Counted from the first letter of the stretch, positions 24,173 through 37,170 are shown. The stretch is DNA of 64,000 bases from Bimastos eiseni (GCA_959347315.1 OY365811.1:42536195-42600194); one strand, 5' to 3'. A program made the numbers and translations. Notes: generated by a model not told the origin, from the letters alone.

Positions 24173-24310
24173 GAACATGTCAAAACATGCAAAATCAAGG
24201 GACAGCCTCAGTCGTTATTTGCTCTATATAAAGTCGTCGCTTAACCAGTTGATAAACGCATCTACCGTGAGCTGCTGCTGAAGAGGAAGAGAAGAGGAAT
24301 GAATCATAGG
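24173..24310 (+). promoter_or_regulatory. Gene C promoter and 5' UTR exon
   Basis: Tandem decamers GAACATGTCA (24173-24182) and AAACATGCAA (24183-24192) lie ~33 bp before TATATAAAG (24225-24233). The probable start site is near 24247 (CCAGTTGATAAACGC). The UTR exon runs to a likely donor GTTGGT at 24311. The same layout occurs at 37.96 and 48.09 kb. The first two decamers approximate the p53-family consensus; that reading is inference. This promoter is the nearest upstream one for the gene C signal exon at 28960. Confidence 0.6.
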
Positions 24311-25313
24311 GTTGGTAATTGTTCTCTACTCGTTGTTATCAACACCATGAACTGAGTAGTCGCTACTTTGTAACGCGTCCTTTGAGTAAGATTTTGTTTA
24401 AAGAGGCGTTATAAATTCAAATATGTTGTATTGTATTTCATTGTTTTGACCAACGCCTAGCTAGTAGCTACATGTATGTGTTGACCAAATCCTGCGATTT
24501 GGGCCAATCTCGGATCGGGGGTTACTAATAAGGAAGGAAAATAATAACTACAGTAACTTTAAATATTACACAATACTTAGTTAACTGGTGAATTGATATA
24601 GAACCTGGTTGAAATAAACTACTACGATGAAAACTGGCGTCGAGTGTTGGTGCAGGATAAATAGGTCATAAACATTTGAATTTTGGCATGCAATGTTTTA
24701 TTTAAAGTAGCTGAGTCGTTCTGACGCCAGTGCAACATAAAAATTAGTCAGAAGTCACTTTACAGTTAAGCAACTTCACATGTGGAACATTTATGAATTT
24801 ATTAAACCAACAGCACAGCAATTTGGGCTTTACATATCCTATTCTATGAGACAATATATGGGACATCTGAGTAACACAGGAAAACACTCCATATGTTCTT
24901 TATACGATTCTTTACAATTCCGAGTGCAGGACTTTGCGGTGGGGTTTTCTGGTATGAGTTAAATTTGTTTTCGTTTTTCTGCTATTGAAGGATTCGGTTT
25001 GAAGTTCTAAGGGCAGATTTTGAAATGAAGCTTTTCAATCGTTATTTGACTTGGTTGTGTTTTATTGTTGGCTAACAATTCCAAAAGTTATCTTGCCCCA
25101 ATCCAGTCAATCCGACGTCTTCCCATTTCTCTTGTCCTGATCCCGATTTAATGGTCTCCTGTTCAGCTATTCTCGGATGTCCTTGGTGGTTATTTTTGAA
25201 GCTTTGGAATTCACTGTCCAATGTTCGGTGCGTTCTGATAGACTTCGTGATTTCAACCAGGACTTACCTCAGACGTAATCCTATTTCAAATGGCATATTC
25301 ATGCAGTATGTAT
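24311..25313. repeat. Gene C first intron; 24657-25312 duplicated at 45849-46487
   Basis: 24657-25312 matches 45849-46487 closely with small indels. 24540-24640 also matches 43789-43895. No gene is supported; a 60-codon frame at 24780-24962 exists in both copies but is longer in the other copy because of a base change. Confidence 0.65.
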
Positions 25314-25520
25314 TTAGTCCAACGAAGTCAAAGTAATATGCTCACGGATTTTTATTTTAAATATACAAATATTTGGTAGGTCCTTCAATTTTCCTGGAAG
25401 GCTGTTCCAGAGTTTAACACCCGAGTATTTGATTGTGAACGTTCTTGTATTCGTGCGAGTGTATACAAGCCTGTAAGAGGAGGAGGTTATGGACACTTAA
25501 ATAAAATGTACTACTTAGGG
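25314..25520 (-). pseudogene. Non-LTR retrotransposon C-terminal relic
   Basis: The minus frame (25314-25496) contains RTNTRTFTIKYSGVKLWNSL followed by P-x-x-L and a short lysine-rich end. This is the characteristic C-terminal segment after the reverse transcriptase of CR1/Jockey-like LINEs. It is only ~60 residues and lacks RT motifs, so it is a truncated insertion. Confidence 0.65.
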
Positions 25521-25667
25521 AGTGGCCAGGAATGGAGCGAATGAGTTCGCCGTGCAATGTATGGAATCGAGAGAGTTTTGCAGTTTAAAAATATAACTTG
25601 CCTATTCGTCAATTAATATACATTAACATGTTCCGTTTCTCGATTTGCCTGCATTCTTAGTTACGCG

Positions 25668-27855
25668 CTTCTTCTTGCATGTCACTATTGGTCGGCATTC
25701 TGCTTCGGAAGATACCAGTAGAAGCGTTTCTCCGGAATTCTCACTGTAAGGATCCTCTCTCTTAGCTATCTACGCACATTTCTGCTTCAATCTAGGTACG
25801 AGGGACGCATCACTCAGCGAGCCCACTCAACCTCCTGTCTTATCGAACTCTTTCCCTAAAAGCAGCTTATCATGAGCCACTCTCTGATCGAGAAAGGAAC
25901 TTCAATGGCGTGTCTTTTCTCGGGAGCCAAACAACTCGTTGTCTTCGTTCTAATTAAGCCTACTGACACTCGTTTTCTATAAATTTGTCTACAAAGATTT
26001 TCGGATTTACAATGTTACGTTTATTTTTCTCGGAATCCTTTACCTAAAACTGTGAACTAGACATTAAGAGCACCATTCGAAAACTTTCAATTCATGGGAA
26101 ACTGTTGTTTAGCCATGACTGTAAGATCATCCATTGGTCGTACGAATGTCATTAGGTTGAATGTTCATCACGACACTGTTGTATTCCCATTACCTCGACT
26201 TCGGAAGAACCTATTTCCCCCAATTCTGCTTTTATCCTTCACAGATCCTGCAATATTCGACATTGAAGGTAAAACTACCTTGAAAATAAGGGTCGTCTAA
26301 TTGTCACTACAATGCCAGGAATAGTCCTTTGACTTGAAAATAGCTTAGGCTATACATATACTAATGGTTTCTAAGATACTCCGTTGGGGAGGGGTAAATT
26401 AACAAAGGCTTGCAACATAGGCCGTCTGAAGACAGAATATGGCAATACAGTTAAACTATTGTCTTATGTACATGTAGATTTAGTCAACTGATTTTGTATC
26501 TCTTTGGTTGCATAATCCTAGCACATATGCAGATTATTGTGTATGAAGTCCTGTCTCGTCGAGGAGAACAAAATTAAGAGCCTCAGCGAGGCATACCCTC
26601 AGGCCCTGTCATACTCCTGCAGTCACTCATGATCCTCGCCTGGACAGCTTATGAGGATATAATAATATTGGCCGGGTGGCACTCATCGAATATCGGAGCC
26701 CGGATGTCTTGTACACATGGCGATGAACGTTAGTTTTTCCATCATGCACCTTAACTCCAATGTGCGTAGGCTCAAAGAGTTCGTCAATATTATTATTTTT
26801 TCATTAGTTCATTATTATCGTACGTAATAGTCAATCAGTTTCTGGTCTCACTATAGTTCCATCCAGAGTCTGAGGGGACCAGAAGTGGCACAGACGCTGA
26901 AGGAGATGACTGGTCTCGCGCTGGTCGCCTGTTGCTGCTGTGATCTTGTTACCTAGTTCACTGACGAATCCTAGTGATTAAGTATGCCAGCTAGACTAAT
27001 TATTATTATTATTATTATAATTATTATTATTAATTATTATTATTATTTTTAGGCCCGAGGTACATATGATCCCTCGGAATTCCAAAATTTAGGGGGGCAT
27101 TGTTCTGGATGACCAGTCTTCGCAGATAGTTTTATTGGTGGACATTGGACAAAAGTGCTACAAAAAGCTTGAAGCGCTGGGCAATCATTGACAAGCGCTG
27201 ATAGAGGGAGGCGGTCTCTCTCTTGTCGCCTGATACCTGGGCAAGCCAGCCGGTGGCCAAGGAGGTTGATCAGTGCTATGCCATCCAGGTTGACAGGGCA
27301 CAAAACAGTAAGATGACAAAATTAATACGCGTAGCAGTGCATTTTGATGTTTTTCTGTGTTCTGCGATCTCTGCAGCAACACCCGAATCCTCAGCTGATC
27401 AGGTGCGTTATACATGACTCTGCTAGGGTGTTGATGACAGTGACATTTCTTATGGGTAAAGTGGTTTGAGCAATCAGCAATGGCCAGATTAAGGATGTTT
27501 ACTAGACCGTTGCGCATTGTCTGGTCCCATTGGAGTAGGACTGGCCTCCCATGTATGGAAAGCAGCGAAGGGTATGGAGGAGAGTAGGTGAAATGAGAGA
27601 GCTGCGAAACAAAATTAGAGCGTCGTGTTTAGCCGTCGACGACAATCGAGAAATGCCAAGTGAAAGCTCTGCACAGCGCATCTCGAGGGCAGCGACAAAG
27701 CGCTGCCATCCAAGGAGGCATGCATCACAAGAGGATGTAATGGTGAAACTGTACAATGTTATAACGTTACTCTCATTATTATTATTGTTATCATTATTGT
27801 TCTTATTATTTTAATTATTATTATTATTATTATTATTATTTTTATTATTTTTATT

Positions 27856-27886
<31 letters not shown>

Positions 27887-27919
27887 GTATTTTTATTATT
27901 ATTATTTTTATTATTATTA

Positions 27920-27984
<65 letters not shown>

Positions 27985-28205
27985 GTTACTGCCTCTCCTA
28001 TTGTGTGTCCTAGCACGCATGCAGACTGTGGTGTATACAAATTGCGAAAGAAAGCAGCAGCAGCTTAAGCCTACAATAATTGTAATTTGTTAAGGGTCCT
28101 ACAAGTGGAAATTGATCCGCATGAAAGTTTGTGCTTGCCAACTGCTTGGTCGATGTAGAAACCTTGTCGTGTTCTGAAAATTGAGTGATATCAAACTTTC
28201 CCGCC
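25668..28205 (+). repeat. Segmental duplicate of 38341-40566 (gene C intron)
   Basis: This block is almost identical to 38341-40566 in the gene D first intron, except for a ~330-bp piece (27211-27541) absent from the other copy and differences in TTA tract length. An identical 68-codon frame (26094-26300 and 38767-38973) reflects this identity and has no recognised domain. TTA runs lie at 27000-27052 and 27778-27985. Confidence 0.85.
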
Positions 28206-28959
28206 ATCAACAAAATTCATAAAATCGTTTTATTTGTCACATTATTCTTTAAAATGTTTCACACAAGCTAGCTAATATGTCGAATCTTCAGTCAGTTCTT
28301 AAAGCTGCTGTCCGTCTTATTTGAATTGTTCCCAGTTTTGGCGCAATAGCTTCCTATGCGCTGGTTCCCCATCCCACAGCATATTCAGTCAGTTTAGGAT
28401 CCTCACTCTTAAGCGCAAATGTCTGGTTAGCTCTGCTCCATCATAACTTACATGTAAGAACTCCTGCATTTCAGTCTCCACGGTCCCGAGTGGCGATATC
28501 TCAGGTCGGCTGCCTGCCCCATGTACTCTTGAATGTCCCTCGTTTGAAAACTGCTACAGTTCAGTCCAGAAGGATGTGTGGGGATAGCAACGTCCACCAG
28601 ATGGAATCGTTTTTCTTGAGCTCCTCATGCGCGTGAAGTCTGTATTAGTTGCCAGTGATTTTGGTTTTGGATCTGTAGCGCCACTGAAGAGCTTTTTCTT
28701 CACATAGCGATTTAGACATATCAGATCACGGTGACACCTGAAATTGAAATTCTGTAATTATTAGGTGGCCATACAGGTGAAAATCTGCATGCCATTTTAT
28801 GCTAGGCCACTGAGGTAAAATTGTCGTTCAACAATTTAACTGGCAAAATTGAACGATGTCAACCATTGCCCTTAACTAAAATAGTTCCGAAAAGTGGTTA
28901 CAACCATATGCAGTATGTTGCTATTAGATCGACGCGTGATCATTTATTTATATTTTCAG
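28206..28959 (+). other. Gene C first intron, distal part
   Basis: No gene is seen; sequence here has no counterpart in gene D. It ends in a pyrimidine tract and TTTTCAG acceptor at 28953-28959. Confidence 0.5.
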
Positions 28960-29058
28960 TTTATATCGAGACAAGCTACTTCCGTTGCTCAAAATGGAGA
29001 TGCTCAAGAAGAATCGATTTGGAGTCATCATGATGATTCTCGTGTTTCTTCTTTCGTT
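28960..29058 (+). CDS. Gene C exon 2: 5' UTR end plus signal peptide
   Basis: ATG 28994 opens 21 codons plus two bases, with a lysine-containing start and hydrophobic core MMILVFLLS. Donor GTTAGT at 29059 is identical to the other copies. Joined in phase 2 to the exon at 31227 it gives a 174-residue precursor with a long small-residue stretch (F-A-A-L-A-V-S-V-S-G-A) suited to signal peptidase cleavage. Confidence 0.72.
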
Positions 29059-31226
29059 GTTAGTACTACCACAGTTTACTTTGTAGAATGCGAGTTGTCG
29101 GAGGCTGAAGTTAATGTTGAAGGGCTTTGGTTTAAACGTTGCTACACGTCTTTTCATCAAACTGGCATATAGTCCGTTCTTCTGTGATATATTTGTTAAA
29201 TTAATTAACCAATGAAGAATACGTTTTTCAAAACCACTCACTTCAAATTGGATAGCATGGTCAATTTAACATATTCTTATTTTAGCGATTTTCGTACTGT
29301 AGGTCCATTGGGGAAAGATTTCAAAGAATTAGCCTTAAAGTTTATCGTTGGAAACTTTTAGTATCATCAGATAGCGATTTTGGACTATCCTGAAGTTTAC
29401 CAACCATAAACCGGATCAATATTTTGGCAAATATTTGCCAAATTTATGCCATGATCTTTCATTTGACTTGTGTATGCACTGACAAAATATGAAGCCCTTC
29501 TTGAGACAGAACATTTTAAAAACGGTGAACGAACTTTTGTGTTACCCTGTATATAGTTGTCAATTTATTTCTGACTGGCGTCGAGACATGTCTGACTGAT
29601 AGGCCTACTGGTCCTGACTAGCGGACATGGTATCTGATTTATTCAATAAGATTTCCAAATCAGCATCAGAAAGGAAAAAGGAAGAAGATTTTCTTTTTAT
29701 CTTTAAATCTGGACCCTTTCTATGTATACATGTTTAACGGCCACTAGATCAAACGCAGATCAGTTAAGGCAAGATTGCAAGTCACACGTGAAGCCGAATT
29801 CACACAAGAGAATAAAACATTTATCTCTCGAGTCTGACTAGAATATCAGCAATCGTTGATAAGCTGGGACCCTGCTCAAGGTTTCAATAGTGGCACGCTA
29901 AACTTAGAGTTCACAATTGCAGTTACTCTAAGTCAGAACTACAGCATCACTTATCCTAAAGAAAATTTGATCCCCACAATTTCACAGTTCCAAATTATAG
30001 CAATTTACATAAAATGCCAAAGGGTCATGTCACATCATCTTCGGAAGCGGCGAAAACATCTTAAGTGAGAATTCACCGAATTTATGATCCACAGCTCGCA
30101 AGATAATTCCACAGAAGATTCGAACTCAGACAATCATGTCAACAGACTCAACAAAGCAACCCTTCGAACGCACAACTATCTGTAATCCAGCTCAAACGTA
30201 GAACATACTGGATTCGACCTCGAAGAATAATTACTCTCGATTTCTCATAATAACCTGGCATAGTTCTTGGTCGAATGCACAGAAGAAATAGTATTATTCC
30301 TTGTCCGCAATGGGACACGGCTATAGGCCTACTCTCATCGCAAGGAGACTTCTGGTCATTGGCGAGAATTGGCTGGACGATTCGCGGGGCTATAATCGGC
30401 GGATCAGTTCTGCTGGGAAAATTTCGCTTGGCGTCATCAGGCTTCAACGTCGGCGACGGGAGTCGCTTTTCCTTCGGCGGTTGACTCACCCAACCAGCAT
30501 TAGTCTGTATTTATAACTTAGCGTTTGAATCTGAGAAAATGCAATATACTGAGGCCTAAGCAAAATAAAACATATAATTGCGATAATTGCCACTTGTGAT
30601 GGTTTTATAGAATCTCACATCAACACAATCATTAATAGAGTTGCTAGATGTGACCTGTGGTAGATAACGAGGAAGGCAGATTATCTGCGCGTGCTCTGTA
30701 GGCCCTACCTGAAGAATGCCAGCCTGAAGCGGATAAAATCACATACAGGAAGACAGTATCAAGAACGAAGAGCAGGTGTGATGCCGTATCGGTAATAGAG
30801 TCTAAGATAGTCTTGCTGCCTAATGTAGTATCCCATTCAGATAAGAGGAAGCGGCGTGCATTCTGGGAGAGCACTGGGTAACGAGTTACAGTAGTCAAGT
30901 CGCGTCATAGAGGTAGTGCATGTAATAAGCGAACACGGTTAAGATAACAGCAATCGTCAAGGGCGTCATCGTTTGGTCAAAGATCTACAAACGGAGTTCG
31001 CTCAGCAAGATCTTAGCCCGCAATCGTTGCAACATAAACTCAGGAATCACTGCCGAAGTGTTCACCGTCCAAGTCGCGCAATATGTCGACTCTGTCAGTG
31101 AGTTGTCACAGAAGCGAGTGTACAGTAAGACATATATATTTAGTCAACCTTAATCTCGAAGGGTTCACGTAATAATCTTCATTCGTTATGTGTTATATAA
31201 ATGAACTTCTTATTTTGTAGCTACAG
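29059..31226 (+). other. Gene C second intron
   Basis: About 2.2 kb. An end resembling a mariner terminus (TTACCCTGTATAT) occurs at ~29553 without a matching partner. 30600-30960 aligns with the gene A intron at 2220-2480. The conserved block is at 30995-31045. Two candidate acceptors, TTTGTAG (31220) and CTACAG (31226), are both in frame; the second aligns with the other genes. Confidence 0.55.
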
Positions 31227-31686
31227 TGCTGCGTTGGCCGTTAGTGTATCTGGTGCTGTATCTTATACAAAAGTAAATTCAAACAATTTGGAGACGGAGC
31301 TGAATAATCAGATTAACATAGCGAAAGGTCAAAGTCTGTACTTCTACATAGGAGTAGCTAAGAAGAGTGGATCAACACCAATACAGTCATTGTGCAGTCG
31401 ACAGGGGCAAACTAATACATCTCCATATGCAACAGAATGCGGCAAGTCTAGTTCGCATCATGCTGACAAGGCAGCAATAAAGTCTGGTAAAACACTTATC
31501 GGTGTTTTCTATTCCGATGGGTTCCTTCTAAAGGCTGTGGTCTGTGACATTGAGAAGAAACTCATTAGCACATACAAAGGAATCAAAGACAACAAAGGAA
31601 ACATACCTTGTCGTAATCAAAGAGCTGGAAACAACAACTGCATCCAAACTGTAGAAGGGATCGTGTACTTGCGCATATATAAGTAA
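31227..31686 (+). CDS. Gene C exon 3: mature secreted cysteine-containing protein
   Basis: This is the most divergent intact copy. Family features remain: YFYIGVA, LCSRQ, HHAD, LIGVFYS, VCDIEKKLI, C-R-N and GIVYLRIY. It has five mature cysteines because the CC pair is reduced to NC. If the TTTGTAG acceptor were used instead, two extra residues would be added near the signal cleavage region. AATAAA at 31745-31750 is a plausible polyadenylation signal. As an outgroup to the A/E and B/D pairs it shows which residues are under constraint. Confidence 0.78.
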
Positions 31687-33400
31687 CCCGAAAGCCAGTT
31701 TAACAGACGCACTTACAAGATTTGTAAGTGTTGTTCAAAAGTCGAATAAAACAACGACATAATTATAATCGGCATGCAACCAAACGTTAATAACCGTCAT
31801 TGTAGCCGATATGCATTGAGTCCATCAATTCAAATATTGATTTTTGACTTAAGCTTCTACAAATGACTTTGTTGAATTATTCCGAATACCGAGCAATAAA
31901 TCAGAGATATTCTGTGCAAAAATGACAAGACAACGTCCTTCATAATGTTTACGACCTTCATTTGTTTGCGACATCCATTGACAGATTTTGCCTCTGCCTC
32001 AGAGAAATAGCAACAATCGTTAAACCATTCACCCATCTCTCATGAAGTATACGACTATCAAAGAAATACATGAAGCTGCTCAGATAAGAGGAGATCAGTG
32101 AGCGATTGCAAACACTGCAGCTAAGTGTCGCAAGCATGTAAAACCAATGCACCATAGAAGCCGTACTACCTGTGTCACTTCTACCGTTAACTATGATGTG
32201 AGTAGATACCTTTAGGGGGCGCTATATCAAATTGTCATTGATTGATTGATGATTCGTTGTAGAAATTGTTGCTTGTTGCCTGGTACTGCTATTAACCTGA
32301 ATTATTACATAATTTCTATAAACTGTGATTAAACTTTATAATTCAGCATGAATTTCACTGGAAAAAAAACAGTTACGAGTGATTATTATTTATAATATTT
32401 CGAAACATTGAACTGAGGTGATACTATTGAAATGGCTGGAATGCAAAGTGGAAGAAGAAGAGTCAGGAAAAGTTTACCATTTTCAACTTTAGGCCTGTTA
32501 ATGAAAGATCTGAGGAGAAACAGTAAGATGCGAGTTCAGATATTATTTGTCATAATTATGTTGGGAGTTTCTCCAAAGAGACGGTACACCAATGGTTGTG
32601 AAGCTATTTGCGAATTTTCAGTGATGAGTTGAGGGAAAGGAGAAGTGTCAGGGTGGAAAGGAACGGGTTGAACGATGTGGTCGGATCACAATTAGATCTG
32701 TAAATGTTTGGATTGATTGATATTGCAAAAATCTATAAAAACTGTGAATTAAGGTCTTTTCGATAACTTGATTAAACTTGACGAATTAAACACCTTGAAC
32801 TGTGTAAGACATATTTTAATCGTAAGTGAATCGATACCAATCCTCTATAATGACGTTCACACAATTCGAGATTGACTCTATGGGTCCTTCCTTCTCATCT
32901 AGTCTTCTATTCTCCACCTTCTTATCCCTCGGCTCATTCAAATACAACGGGAAAACAGGGCTTACAGGAGTTTAAGCCACTGCAGCGGCTCACCTGCCTT
33001 CTAGGAGCTTATGGGGCTTGCACGCCACTCCAGAGGCTCGGCAGGTGAAGAGGAACTCTACTGGCGACACACATATATAGAAACGAAAGAGCAAACCCCA
33101 AGAGCTATGGGTTTTTGGCCACAAGCCCACGGGGTCGATTATATGCAAACAACCATTAACACACAAACACAAAACGACGCAGAGCCAAAGATCAACCGAA
33201 ACATTCACCCAAATCCATCCCATCACCCCTCACAACGAAATCTCGCCGCCTGTGAAACAAAAATACAGGAGCAAAACAGCGCACACACCTATAAAATAGA
33301 ATAAAACAACGACGTTACGACAGAGGTAAATTAGCATCATGAAAGAAAGGAATAAAATACTCCTTCTGGGGCTGCAGGCCATGTTGATCGGCACTGATAT
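31687..33400. other. Gene C 3' flank and repeat-derived spacer
   Basis: To ~32180 the sequence is the family 3' flank. Beyond that I see no gene. 32980-33418 reads like the 3' end of a retroelement, ending in (TA)n at 33399-33417, but without protein motifs I can name. Confidence 0.45.
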
Positions 33401-33639
33401 ATATATATATATATATAACTAACATCAGAGAGTTACATGCTCAATCAGGGTAGCGATCGTTCCGTTCAGCTGCTTGTGGAGGCATTGTATGTTCCTCGTA
33501 TAATTGCATTTTATCACATGACCCGGATCTTCTTCTTCGAACAGTCCTTGGCTTCATATGCGTGCTGTTGCCTGTTGTGTCATTCAGGAAATATTTTCAA
33601 AATAACTCAAAATGCACTGAAATATCTAGATGAGTTAGA

Positions 33640-34330
33640 TTGCATTACCAGTACCAGTAGAAGTGTAGTACTAATAATAGTAGTGGAAGTGGAAGTAGTA
33701 GTTGTTGTGCAAGGTGGAGTATGGGTAGTAGTGAAAGTAGTGGTCGGAGTGGAAGGGGAAGAGGCAGTAGTGGTATTAGTAGTAGGTAATAGTCTAAGGT
33801 CAGCCATATGCTGCGGCTGATGATGTACTTTGGGAATGCTGTGACGACGGCTGATTTTCGTATCGATGAGGCTGCATTTGCAACAGAACGAGTTGTCTAT
33901 TCGAGTTGAACAACTTCGAAGATGACTTCGATTTCTGCCTCTTTCTGGTCGATGATTTTCAACAATTTTGCTGTTCGAGACGACAATTTTGTACCGATTA
34001 TTCGACTATCGATCGATCTGTCTTCAACATATGCAGTTCCTGCTTGAGTGTATATGCATCGAAATTCTCATCAATATTCACTTATTCCGATCGACTATTT
34101 TCTATCGATACCCACCAATTTGTCGATTAGCGTCGTTAACGGGTTTAGTTCTCCAACGATCGACGCTTTGTTTCGATGAAACGATTATTGGTCGATTTGT
34201 CTATTAAAGGTATACAGTTGTTCTGTCGATATTCGACTCTTCACTTCTTCTTATCGCAGACTTTCGATGAATTTTCGTAGGTGTCTCACTTCTTCTTGCA
34301 AGTCGACATTACAAAATAAACGTCGTCGTT
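33640..34330. repeat. GTA-rich tract and CGAT/TCGAC iteron cluster
   Basis: 33650-33795 is a GTAGTGG-like low-complexity tract. 33850-34330 holds many short CGAT/TTCGA units in both orientations (for example ATCGATCGATC near 34010 and CGATCGACG near 34158). Its style resembles the other iteron-bearing elements here but element borders are unclear. Confidence 0.5.
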
Positions 34331-34659
34331 TCCAAGACATTCAACAATGACTTCAAAGATGACGCCATCGGCGTGACGTCTTTGTAAAACTATGTCATTA
34401 GCAGTCTCATTTAATTGTTAGGAGAGCAAAACTTATTATTGTATCGCATCTTATCTTCATATTTATATTTTCATCCTCTCACAAAGAAACTATTCAGAGA
34501 CTATCTCAGCATGGTGACCCCGGAAATAAAGAAACGCTGTTAATGAGTGAGAATTCGGTGGAGAGAATCCAGTCACTATAGTTTAGAACTTGATGATAGA
34601 CGAAGGTGATTCCAGCGCTGGAATCGATCGACATTGGGTCGAGCAATTCGGACATTGAG

Positions 34660-35110
34660 CAATGAACTCAATTTTCTAGAAATGACATATTACTTTTGTT
34701 ATTCTAAACTGAATGTCTAGGAACTTAGAACAGAGAACATCTGTATAAGTGACAAGACTAGCGCCTTCCGTGTGGCTTACGACCTTTACATGTAGGCTAT
34801 AGGCCTACAGTGTATATATGTGTTGGGAGATCTATTGTCAGATTTTGTAGCTGCATCAGATGAAGATCAACGATCGTTAAACCATTCATCCATCTCTCAT
34901 GAAGTATAATAATGACGATCAATGAAATGCACTTTACTATTTGAGATAATGGGAGATCAGTGAGCGATTGCAAACACTGCCGCTAGGTGTCACTAACATG
35001 TAAATGCGGCGCACACATGGGAGACGCGTTTCCGGTGTTAAGTCTACAGAGTTCCTCTAGTGCTGTGGTGAATCGTTACAGAAATTGTTGTTAGCAGCTG
35101 ATTCTAATAC
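34660..35110 (+). pseudogene. Orphan family 3' flank (lost gene copy)
   Basis: Blocks GAAGATCAACGAT, CATTCATCCATCTCTCATGA, GAGATCAGTGAGCG and GAGACGCGTTTCCG occur in the same order as after genes B and C, but no mature exon precedes them. A gene copy was probably deleted here, leaving only its 3' flank. Confidence 0.6.
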
Positions 35111-35664
35111 GGATGTTGACTTGAATCATCACATAATTTCGTCTCACTGTCAATAAGTTTTTCACGCATCTAGTGTGTCATTTCAGAGACTATTAAGCAT
35201 TAGTTTTACTTGTTTTATTCCGAAAACACTGAAGACATTACTGTGCTGTAGAGTGCATTGTTTTTTAATTATCTCTGCAAGTTAGCCCAATTTTTTAATA
35301 GATTCCTCTTAAAAGCTGTGACACTGGCCTTAATGATCCTTTCGGCTTCTTAAATAATTTATACCTGCGTTCTCGAATTACCTTGCTTGATGATAATTCA
35401 AGGAACCTCTACATTTTGCGGTAATTCTTTCTAGTGATAATCATGTAAGCATTGATTAGATCACCTCTGCTTCTCCTTCCAATGGCAGCGAACAGGTAGG
35501 TAGGTCATTGTAGGGGGTAGACGGAGGGCAACCGGGAGAATCTACAATGAATTTGTCAAAGTTGAGGGAAATACGGCGTCTATGAATACCTGAATTCCGA
35601 GGAATTGGTATTCGTGGGCCACCGTTTCCATCACAAGGTGCCCTACATACATGCGACAGCCCCA

Positions 35665-35966
35665 GAACTGAATACTGATTTTGTTAAAGCGATTAAAGTG
35701 GTAAGCACTTCTACGTGGGAGCAACTAGTGCGTCTGGAACACCGTAACACCAGAGCAGTCTATGTGAATCCGTGAAACAAGGAAATTTAAGCCATCAACT
35801 CGACTGGTCGCCTAAATTCACAATTCACTATCATCTTGCCAACACAAAAGCATAACACGTAGACCCTCGAGATCTGTCCATCTTTTCTCTTGGGAATTTT
35901 CTCGACAAAGAGCCTTGTCGTGAAGAAAAGAATTTGTCAGTTTTAAAAGCAGCTAAAAATAAATAA
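35665..35966 (+). pseudogene. Pseudogene of the secreted family (mature exon relic)
   Basis: The relic starts in one frame (E-L-N-T-D-F-V-K-A-I-K), shifts frame near 35697, then reads GKHFYVGATSASGTP and SLCESVKQG after a stop at 35745. It continues further on as a decayed stretch with LSIFSLGNFLDK and PCREEKNL, ending in TAA. Order and spacing match FYIG, LCxRQ, VLYS and CxIExxLI of the intact genes. The arginine after the first cysteine and the C-terminal GIVYLR segment are lost, so it is clearly dead. Confidence 0.75.
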
Positions 35967-36503
35967 TTACATTAAAAATGAGGAGAACCTTCATTTGAAT
36001 GGAAAGCCTGGGCAGTGCAATAATTGTGTGGGCCTACGCTTGAAATACAGCCAATGTGCTTGACCCATCAATTCACCAATCCACTAACTCTTCATCCCTT
36101 CCTGTCGCTTTTAATGCCGCAGTCCGCAGCATTTGTCTTACAACTACTCGTATAACCCTAATCTCTCTTTTCATAACTGCTGGTTTCTAGAGGCAACGCA
36201 CGACCATACAATCTACACGTGATTATTAAACAAACACTTTGGCTGGTGTTCAAGTTCAAACAGATTTTCTAACATTTAAATTTATATCTAGAAGTTACAG
36301 GTGATCGATCGAGATTGAGTTTAAATGTCGTACTAGATGTATACTTAACGTCTGTATTCGTCTCTCTCCAACAGTAGGCCTATGTCCAACGTTTCGAACT
36401 CATATATCGATCAATGGCGAAGCTTTCTCTGTTTAAGTGAACGCCCACACTAAGTTAGTGACGGATAGGATTAGAACAAACATTTCAGCAATGCTCCTTA
36501 TGA

Positions 36504-36598
36504 CATAGTAAATTAATGGCATATAATTGATCTATAAAGAAAGTTGATGGACAACCAACTTTCTTTATGGATCAATTATATGCCATTAATTTACTATG
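36504..36598. repeat. Near-perfect 43-bp palindrome
   Basis: Arms 36504-36546 and 36556-36598 are inverted copies with one mismatch and a 9-nt spacer (arm starts CATAGTAAATTAATGGCATA). It could form a long hairpin; it may be the junction of a foldback element. It is followed directly by the GATAAAGATTTATTTATAAGAC repeat end. Confidence 0.9.
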
Positions 36599-36604
36599 AT
36601 AAAG

Positions 36605-37170
36605 ATAAAGATTTATTTATAAGACACTAGCTGGGACACCCGGTGATCAGGTAGAGACATGTTTTTGGCCATGGAGAGGAGGAAGACGGCGGCCGCGGTG
36701 TTCTCCAACCCCTTTACTGGGTGTCCGAGATATTCCCCGAGCCAATTCGAGTGAATGGCTGTAAAAGTGCGCAAATGCTTAAACGGAGAGACAGACAGAC
36801 ACACACACACAGTCAGAGAATCTAGATATACATGTAAATAAATAGTGTTTACAGTACATACTCACGTTACTGACTGTGCAAACGATACTGTATATCTGGT
36901 ACGTCACCGATATCTCGCAGGTGACACGATCCTGGCGAATTAGAAGGAAACTTAGCTTATATGGGTGTGTCGGAGGTGTGCCGTTGGTTTTTGGACCTGG
37001 AGACCAGGAAGAGAGTGGCGGTAGTGTTCACGAATCCCTCTACTGCGTGTCCCAGGTGTTTCCCTATAGCCAACGGCGATGGGTTTCGAGTCAATAGCTG
37101 CAAAACTGTGGAAATGCATTGCCGGACAGAGGGACACACAAAATCTCCACTTTATTTATAAGATATACGA
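36605..37170 (+). repeat. Two diverged copies of a dispersed repeat
   Basis: Units at ~36630-36840 and ~36905-37170 share blocks with 1497-1725: a CACGAATCCC-like phrase, TTCCCCGAGCCAA or equivalent, GAGTCAATAGCT, and a GACAGACAGAC-like tail, then TTTATTTATAAGA. This looks like the 3' end of a LINE or a SINE; no protein is recognisable. Confidence 0.5.

Noticed and set aside
26094..26300. 68-codon frame identical at 38767-38973
   Set aside because: Identity is explained by the recent segmental duplication; neighbouring non-coding DNA is equally conserved and no domain is seen.
29260..29570. Third mariner-type element ending TTACCCTGTATAT
   Set aside because: Only one terminus-like end was found, with no matching inverted partner and no transposase relic.
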